Below are positions 58,752 through 64,000 of a DNA stretch of 64,000 nucleotides, piece after piece. The DNA lies in NCBI RefSeq assembly GCF_000002515.2, contig NC_006041.1, positions 1,736,001 through 1,800,000 on the forward strand. Direction: 5' to 3'. The notes below the pieces were generated by a model. It had not been told where the DNA came from and made no database searches. It worked only from the letters and a program-made list of their open reading frames with translations. Source of the DNA: Kluyveromyces lactis. Its lineage: Eukaryota > Ascomycota > Saccharomycetes > Saccharomycetales > Saccharomycetaceae. How positions within the stretch are numbered: position 1 is the stretch's first letter; every line of letters begins with the position of its first letter. Position numbers and translations under genes: made by a program.

Positions 58752-59165
58752 ATGCACCCACAATTAGAGGCAGAAAGATTTCACTGTATGTTTGATTTAT
58801 GAATGTTATGATTCATTTAGTTTGGTTTTGAGTTCAATATAACATCGCAGTACTAACATAGGATATATCGGAAAACAGCATGTATTGATTTAATCCAAGC
58901 TTTGGATAAATGTCACAGGAAGGAATATTATAAGAGAGCGTTGGGCCTCTGTAATAATGAAAAGGAGGCTTTGTCTAAGTGTTTGCATGAAGCAAGACTT
59001 TCGGGAGAAAGACGTTATATTTTGGAATCAAGGGAAAAGAAGAAAGTCATCGAGCAAAAATGGAAGAAATTGGAGGAAGAAGAGTATGGCGAGGATGCCA
59101 TCTTGAAGAAGATCATTCAGAGACAACTTGAGAAGAAGAGACAAGATTCCCAACCATCTGAATGA
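58752..59165 (+). CDS. CMC2: Cmc2 twin-CX9C protein for cytochrome c oxidase assembly, two exons
   Basis: Intermembrane-space protein needed with Cmc1 for cytochrome c oxidase biogenesis. Exon 1 is 58752-58785 (MHPQLEAERFH plus one base) and exon 2 is 58879-59165. The spliced product has 106 residues (yeast Cmc2, 109) and begins MHPQLEAERFHSCIDLIQAL, nearly identical to yeast. Twin CX9C motifs are formed by C13/C23 and C35/C45, imported and oxidised by Mia40. The rest is a charged helix ending in a Lys/Gln-rich tail. Matches YBL059C-A, which also has an intron. It shares a 259-base promoter with AIM11. Confidence 0.95.
58786..58878 (+). other. Spliceosomal intron of CMC2
   Basis: 93-base intron with 5' site GTATGT (58786-58791), branch TACTAAC (58851-58857) and 3' site ACAG ending at 58878. 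An earlier ATAG ending at 58861 lies only 5 bases past the branch A and must be skipped. Using the second site restores the conserved FHSCID reading. The intron interrupts a Ser codon after base 1 (phase 1). Confidence 0.94.
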
Positions 59166-59484
59166 GTATTATGTTTTTTACGTAAATCATTCAAAATATC
59201 TTGTAATTAGCCACTGAACATCCAAAAGAAAAAACAATCCTTCATTTCTCCTAGCCTGACATCTTTCCTCATTGATGTATTCTCGCAAGTAAGCCTGGGT
59301 CGACTTTTCCTCCTGACCTATGGTACATTTTTACAGCAGTATCCTCTATTGTATATATCGTTTTTAACTCACTATTTATATACTGAATCATCAAAGAATG
59401 ACATTTCTATTATAATATACACTTATTGTAATATATTTTATAGACTCTAATAGTGGCGACGACAAGAGTAGTATAAACCAGTTT
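59166..59484. other. Convergent CMC2/PUP3 3' region
   Basis: AT-rich 319-base interval between convergent genes. No gene or structured element is seen. Confidence 0.4.
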
Positions 59485-60102
59485 TCAATCTTGCCTTGTC
59501 TTCAAGTATTTCTTGATAACTTTATCCTTCTTTATGATGTACACCACGGCACCCCAACCAGACAATGCATCACGGTCTGCAGCATTAAGTAGAGCTTGTG
59601 ATATCGTCTCAAATAGATCGTCAGCTTCTAGATTTGGTTCGTACAAAGACTCACACATACCGAATAACTGGTCTGAAGCAGTACCACTTACAATGAAATC
59701 TTTGGCTTCATCAATACATCCGATTAGGTCAAACCCTGCGATGAATGGTTTCCCTGATTTAGAATTAATACCAGCTACTACGGGTCCTACGAAATATGGA
59801 CCAAATCTCTTTTCATATAGGGATGTAGATACCAGTTGTGTGAAAGTTTCAGGCTCGATCGGTCTGTCCTCCCTCAACTTGTATAAATTAGTTTTGTAAC
59901 GGAAACTTTCTGAAAGCGTAAGCACATCAGTTGCTAGCCCTGTTAATCCTAGAAATACGTGTCCGTAATGGAAGATTTTCTCGAAATTGTTGGCGACACC
60001 TAATGACTGCGAACCAAGTCTTAAGTCGCATCCAATGGCGACACAATCTTTACCAGTCATAGCGACTACAATACCACCGTTAATAGAACTTGGGTCAGAC
60101 AT
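59485..60102 (-). CDS. PUP3: 20S proteasome subunit beta-3
   Basis: Non-catalytic beta subunit of the 20S core. The 205-residue product equals yeast Pup3 in length and is nearly identical over its start (SDPSSINGGIVVAMTGKDCV). It lacks an N-terminal Thr nucleophile and propeptide, as expected for beta-3. Conserved blocks include GPYFVGPVVAGINSKSGKPF and SGWGAVVYIIKKD. Corresponds to YER094C. The upstream region has a PACE-like element about 105 bases before the ATG and a Reb1-type site about 185 bases before it, fitting Rpn4 control of proteasome genes. Confidence 0.98.
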   Translation of the reverse strand: MSDPSSINGGIVVAMTGKDCVAIGCDLRLGSQSLGVANNFEKIFHYGHVFLGLTGLATDVLTLSESFRYKTNLYKLREDRPIEPETFTQLVSTSLYEKRFGPYFVGPVVAGINSKSGKPFIAGFDLIGCIDEAKDFIVSGTASDQLFGMCESLYEPNLEADDLFETISQALLNAADRDALSGWGAVVYIIKKDKVIKKYLKTRQD

Positions 60103-60578
60103 TTTAACTCAATTATATCTTGGGTATTTTTTTCACTAACAACTTGATTTCCAAGTGGATCCTGTTGCCTTTTTTACTGCACTTAATTTGTTAATAGTTT
60201 AAGGTTTTGCCACTACATCCTAACAGATTTCAATCTTTAATATTCGTACTTTACGAGGAAACATCATACTGTACGTGTTTAAAGGTTACCCGGAAATGGT
60301 GATAATGTTAACCTTCTTCGATAAAGTAGAATAAGCTGCCAAAGCTGACATCCGGTAAAAGCTTTAGGGTGAGCCGCAGATCGACTTTAACCAGTGAGAG
60401 ATAACTTGAACTCACGCTTCACATATTTCTATATTATTTTCAGTTTTAGTAGACCAACATTGGCGTTGAAATTAGTATTTATTATATTATTTTACAAGAT
60501 AGCCCGTTCTTCAACTGGATAGTGGAAGCAAAGGAGACATTAGATGTATTAGTATTATTCTTATTGATTGCGTTGGTA
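60103..60578. promoter_or_regulatory. PUP3 promoter and YEL1 3' region
   Basis: Carries a PACE-like Rpn4 site at 60206-60214 (minus strand AGTGGCAAA, one base from GGTGGCAAA) and a Reb1-type TTACCCG at 60286-60292. The rest is YEL1 3' sequence. No gene is supported. Confidence 0.55.
60206..60214 (-). promoter_or_regulatory. PACE-like (Rpn4) element
   Basis: Minus-strand AGTGGCAAA, followed by another A, 104-112 bases upstream of the PUP3 start. It differs from the proteasome-associated control element GGTGGCAAA at the first position only. Confidence 0.55.
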
Positions 60579-62423
60579 CTATTTGTCTATAGGAAATTTA
60601 TCGGAATTCTCATAACTTTTTTCTATAGCTTTGAGGTACTCGTTATGTTTATGGTACTGCCTGTTCAAATATAGGTATTTAGCGTTCCAATTGTCCATTA
60701 TTAGATCAAAATTCGGATTATGCGTCCAAATCTTGATTAACGCTGGTTTTATATCATTGTGTTCGTTTATCCATTCTGCCAATTTTGTAACAAAAATTTT
60801 CCAATGTAGCAGCTGTGAATCCATGTTTAATTTACCTGATTCTTCGACGTTGAAGTTGGTGTACAAGGAATCCAATCCATACAAGGGTTCCCAGTGGAAA
60901 ACTTTAATTTTTGGGTTCACTTTGAAGCTGTTAGGGTCTTCTTGGTACTCAGACAGTATTCTTCCAGACCATCCATATTCTTGATTAGATACCATTTCAA
61001 ATTGCGAATCCGGAATGGGTGTAATCCTACTGGCCCAGAAATTTATGCAATCCACGAAGGTTTCACATTGCTTGGAAGATGAACATTCAAATATCAGACT
61101 CTTGTGATGCTGATCATCGGCAAATTCAACTTGGAAACATTTCGGTTTTGATGCACCCGTATGATCAATGATTGTTTCTCCAATGAGCTCCGCAAATGCA
61201 CCAAATAGATTAAATCTTTGGATAATAGAAGTTCCAAAAATGCCATTCGGTCCAGTCAGTGATCTTGCAGAAAGTTTGTTCTTACTTTTTGTTAAATGAA
61301 GTTCAAGCGATCCTTTTTGAACTGTTACTCTAGCTCTGTGCATCTTTCTGTTCGCATTTTCCATTCTTTGTTGTTGATGAGTTAGGTTATTACCTCTTCT
61401 GAAAAGTTTCATTATCCCGTGAGTTGCGCTATCGCATGGTTCTGATATAGAATGAGTAGACTTGTTGACCTTAAAGTTTAAAGTGTGGTCTACCAACCAT
61501 AAAGAGTCATTTTGTTTACCGAATATATCATCTTCATGCTGATGAACATAGAAATCGGTTGCATTTACGTGTTGAGACCATTCTGATTGAGAAGACAGTA
61601 CCGACTGTGATGTGGTAGTCTTTTCCAAAAGCGAACTTGCTGGTCTTAAAGAGAAAAGCGAAGTCTTACGGGATACGCTAAAAGACACACGTTCATTGGG
61701 AGAGGGATTCATGGAAGAATGATTCATAGAAGGAGAATCATTTGAGGTTGAAGAATAATCATTCTTGTTGCTGACTTCTTTGAAAGTCCTCGGTTGGCAC
61801 AAGGGAAATGGAATGTCCAGAATTTGGTTATAATAACCACGTAAATCATCCTTTATGAGTTTCTCATCTAGCTGCATATCTTTCAGTTCATATCTGATAG
61901 CATAGATGGTATTCTCAATGAATTGATCCACTGTAAATTTGTAGTCGAAAGACTCATTGTGTAAATCAGAATTGAGGATCAACAGAGAGAACAAAATGAT
62001 GTGACAGACCCTATAGTTCCCCTGAAAGTGTGAGACCTTGTCCTTATGTTCATCGGTCCATTGAGCAGCAAGTTCTTCTAAAATATTGTCTAGCGGAGTA
62101 GCTTCTGCGATCAAATAAAGACCATGGGATAGCTTTGATAGAGTAAGATACAACGAAGTCGGCCAAGGTCTCAAAAGGTTCAAAAATTCCGTTAGTACGC
62201 GCTTATTCTCCTTTGCACCTAACCAATTCGCATACTGTGTATATTCCAAGGGCCGGTAAGTCTGTTTCAGCATCTGGTCAGCCGTTTGTAGATCTGCATC
62301 GTTAATAAACGCATGGATATTCGTCATCTTCGGAGATTCCACTATTGGTGGATCGGACTGTTCATTGCCTACCATCAATCTGTTATGATTCTGGTTCTTA
62401 TTAGGAGTTATAAACGCACCCAT
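60579..62423 (-). CDS. YEL1: Sec7-domain guanine nucleotide exchange factor Yel1 for Arf3
   Basis: In S. cerevisiae Yel1 activates the Arf6-like GTPase Arf3 and localises it to the bud. The frame can be extended three codons to a TTG; the ATG at 62423 gives 614 residues (yeast Yel1, 687). A divergent Sec7 domain covers about residues 45-200, with the conserved CHIILFSLLILNSDLHNESF stretch. A Ser-rich linker follows, then a PH-like domain at about 365-490 ending SSKQCETFVDCINFWASRI. A helical C-terminus includes YGWSGRILSEYQED. Corresponds to YBL060W. Confidence 0.93.
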   Translation of the reverse strand: MGAFITPNKNQNHNRLMVGNEQSDPPIVESPKMTNIHAFINDADLQTADQMLKQTYRPLEYTQYANWLGAKENKRVLTEFLNLLRPWPTSLYLTLSKLSHGLYLIAEATPLDNILEELAAQWTDEHKDKVSHFQGNYRVCHIILFSLLILNSDLHNESFDYKFTVDQFIENTIYAIRYELKDMQLDEKLIKDDLRGYYNQILDIPFPLCQPRTFKEVSNKNDYSSTSNDSPSMNHSSMNPSPNERVSFSVSRKTSLFSLRPASSLLEKTTTSQSVLSSQSEWSQHVNATDFYVHQHEDDIFGKQNDSLWLVDHTLNFKVNKSTHSISEPCDSATHGIMKLFRRGNNLTHQQQRMENANRKMHRARVTVQKGSLELHLTKSKNKLSARSLTGPNGIFGTSIIQRFNLFGAFAELIGETIIDHTGASKPKCFQVEFADDQHHKSLIFECSSSKQCETFVDCINFWASRITPIPDSQFEMVSNQEYGWSGRILSEYQEDPNSFKVNPKIKVFHWEPLYGLDSLYTNFNVEESGKLNMDSQLLHWKIFVTKLAEWINEHNDIKPALIKIWTHNPNFDLIMDNWNAKYLYLNRQYHKHNEYLKAIEKSYENSDKFPIDK

Positions 62424-63330
62424 CGATGGCAATTATGGCAATTTTCTGTATGTGATTCTATCCCTACACTATGTATAATCCTCTGCTTAAAGCCCTTTGA
62501 CATACGCAAAACACCTTTCAATTCTTCTCTATCCAAGGTAGAAGCCAAGGTTCAAGCGGTCAGCGAAGAATTCAAGGATTCCCCCACAAAAAAATATCCG
62601 AGACAGAAAGGCTGAACTTATTAATAAGACGTTCTTGAGAACTTGGCGATCAAATCTATCGCTGTTTAATAGTGCCTGATGTAACGGTTGGCCATTTTAA
62701 AATTCCTTTTAAGATTTCATTTTGGCAACAATTTCGATATTTCTTTTCATATTATTGCCTAATTCTGATATAAAAGTAAAGCCGCTAAGAAAAGCCGCTA
62801 AGGAAAGACGCAGTGAGACAAAGATCAACATCTATTGTACATGATAACACTGCAAGTAATATGGCTTTCTACAAACATATATGGCTCACTACTTTATATT
62901 TATCAGTACTATGTAGAAAAGATGGAAGACAGAACAAGCAATGCACTGCATGTGTTACACTTAAACCTTTCGAACTCAGTTCCGGTGATGGTCATGATGG
63001 GGAGGACCATGATGAGATAATCTTTCTTGATCCACCACCCACCGCAATATGACATGTGACTGAAGAGTCACGTGCCATGTAAATAAACACTCTTCAGGGA
63101 CTGTTTACCATTTTAATTTGTTTTGGTTTGAAATTTGAATAAAAAAAACAAAACACCAAAACACGAAAAAGGCTATATAATTTAATTATTAATTACATTA
63201 CATGAGACATCATTAATCAATTACGTTCACTTTTCTTGGGAGAAGCAGTTTTCTATCCTAGTTGTGAAAGGGTATTGTAGTGGTTATAAGGTCGCTTGAA
63301 CCAGGCTAAATTGACTCCACAGAATTAGAA
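62424..63330. promoter_or_regulatory. Divergent YEL1-RAD51 intergenic region
   Basis: A 0.9-kb region with a CACGTG E-box at 63069-63074, an SBF-type CACGAAA at 63162-63168 and a TATATAA at 63173-63179 (about 150 bases before RAD51). A 63-codon ATG frame at 62861-63052 is listed separately as doubtful. No tRNA is seen. Confidence 0.45.
62861..63052 (+). CDS. Doubtful 63-codon ORF upstream of RAD51
   Basis: ATG-initiated frame of 63 residues with a hydrophobic start (MAFYKHIWLTTLYLSVLC) and an acidic C-terminus (GDGHDGEDHDEIIF) ending in Pro. I recognise no homologue. It lies in the YEL1-RAD51 divergent gap, 278 bases before RAD51. Chance is the likelier explanation. Confidence 0.15.
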   Translation: MAFYKHIWLTTLYLSVLCRKDGRQNKQCTACVTLKPFELSSGDGHDGEDHDEIIFLDPPPTAI

Positions 63331-64000
63331 ATGTCACAGGTGGAAGAAGTTCAGACTACTCAGGGCCATTCTCAGTTGATGGTCTCACGAACCGAAGAAC
63401 AGATGGAAGATGTTCAGCAAAGAATTCAGGAAACGGATTTTATGGCTGAAGAAGACGATGTGGCTCTAGCCGCCTTTGTCCCAATAGAGAAATTGCAGGT
63501 GAACGGTATCACTTCTGGTGATATCAAGAAACTAAGAGAAAGTGGGTTACACACAGCGGAGGCGGTGGCATATGCCCCCAGAAAAGATTTAATGGAGATT
63601 AAAGGTATATCAGAGGCTAAAGCTGATAAGTTACTCGCTGAAGCGTCGAGACTAGTGCCTATGGGTTTTGTCACTGCGGCTGATTTTCATTTGCGTAGAA
63701 ACGAAATGATCTGTTTAACTACTGGATCGAAAAATCTTGATACTCTACTTGGCGGAGGGATAGAAACCGGATCTATCACTGAACTGTTTGGTGAGTTTAG
63801 AACTGGTAAATCGCAACTTTGCCATACATTGGCTGTCACATGCCAGATACCTTTGGATATGGGAGGCGGTGAAGGCAAGTGTTTGTACATTGATACGGAG
63901 GGTACATTCAGACCGATTAGGTTGGTTTCGATTGCGCAGAGGTTCGGTTTGGACCCTGACGATGCTTTAAATAACGTTGCATATGCAAGAGCTTATAACG
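63331..64000 (+). CDS. RAD51: Rad51 recombinase (3' part beyond the window)
   Basis: Strand-exchange ATPase of homologous recombination. The first 223 codons are present; the gene runs off the window end. The N-terminus is acidic. A helix-hairpin-helix domain spans about residues 50-110 ([20 protein letters not shown]). The subunit-interface motif GFVTAADFH is at residues 112-120. The Walker A loop GEFRTGKS is at 154-161, and the start of the ATPase core ([14 protein letters not shown]) follows. Walker B, L1 and L2 would lie beyond base 64000. The start [12 protein letters not shown] resembles yeast Rad51. Position beside YEL1/PUP3 fits YER095W. Confidence 0.97.
   Translation, partial: MSQVEEVQTTQGHSQLMVSRTEEQMEDVQQRIQETDFMAEEDDVALAAFVPIEKLQVNGITSGDIKKLRESGLHTAEAVAYAPRKDLMEIKGISEAKADKLLAEASRLVPMGFVTAADFHLRRNEMICLTTGSKNLDTLLGGGIETGSITELFGEFRTGKSQLCHTLAVTCQIPLDMGGGEGKCLYIDTEGTFRPIRLVSIAQRFGLDPDDALNNVAYARAYN

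Noticed and set aside
1-64000. Search for LTR elements, DNA transposons, centromere and replication origin
   Set aside because: No paired terminal repeats, polymerase-like frames, or CDEI-AT-CDEIII arrangement were seen. Origins in this clade cannot be called reliably by eye.

Overview
The window is yeast nuclear DNA from a budding yeast of the family Saccharomycetaceae. Genes are dense, mostly intronless and often divergent or convergent, and nearly every protein can be matched to a Saccharomyces cerevisiae gene. The gene order is the strongest clue to the lineage. In the left part (1-23.8 kb), homologues from the S. cerevisiae YLR190-YLR195 block (NMT1, NCW2, UPS1, HCR1, PEX13, MMR1) are interleaved with the YDL170-YDL174 block (UGA3, GLT1, PAR32, DLD1). 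In the right part (24.8-64 kb), the YER086-YER095 block (ILV1, AIM10, SBH1, TRP2, MET6, IES5, TSC11, PUP3, RAD51) is interleaved with the YBL051-YBL060 block (PIN4, SAS3, a TatD-like gene, PTH2, SHP1, CMC2, YEL1). DOT6/TOD6, PTC2/PTC3 and AIM11/YBL059W are each present once. This is the expected order before the whole-genome duplication, so the organism is a non-WGD yeast. Kluyveromyces is my best guess from composition, but Lachancea, Torulaspora or Zygosaccharomyces are not excluded from this window alone. I see no virus-like element, transposon, tRNA, rRNA, centromere or CRISPR.

Layout. 0-3.5 kb: NMT1, a GPI-type cell-wall protein (NCW2) and the mitochondrial lipid-transfer protein UPS1. 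3.9-14.8 kb: a nitrogen-metabolism stretch with the GABA activator UGA3, NADH-glutamate synthase GLT1 and the ammonium-transport regulator PAR32. UGA3 and GLT1 are divergent across a long, site-rich intergenic region. 15.5-23.8 kb: HCR1 (eIF3j), DLD1, a mitochondrial LEA-like protein, PEX13 and MMR1. 24.8-30 kb: ILV1 divergent from AIM10, then SBH1. 30.8-44.5 kb: PIN4, an unrecognised 123-residue ORF, an ADH6/7-type alcohol dehydrogenase that breaks the PIN4-SAS3 adjacency, SAS3, the Myb repressor DOT6/TOD6, a TatD-family gene and the PP2C phosphatase PTC2/PTC3. 45.3-53.7 kb: TRP2, PTH2, SHP1, MET6 and IES5. 53.7-64 kb: TSC11, the head-to-head intron-containing pair AIM11 and CMC2, PUP3, YEL1 and the first 223 codons of RAD51.

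Several amino-acid genes (GLT1, ILV1, TRP2, MET6) carry recognisable regulatory sites upstream, such as TTATC/GATA, Gcn4-type TGACTC and Cbf1-type CACGTG. Reb1-type TTACCCG and/or CACGTG elements recur in most promoter regions. The most interesting non-coding signal is a perfect PAC element, the known target of Dot6/Tod6, in the promoter of the DOT6/TOD6 gene itself. Apart from small unrecognised ORFs and a few unusual gene structures, the region is conserved housekeeping sequence. I did not find a convincing undescribed multi-gene system. Five gene starts are moved to the first ATG because the longest open frame begins with TTG or GTG further upstream (GLT1, ILV1, SBH1, PTC2/3, SAS3). TSC11 and YEL1 are trimmed by 1 and 3 codons for the same reason.
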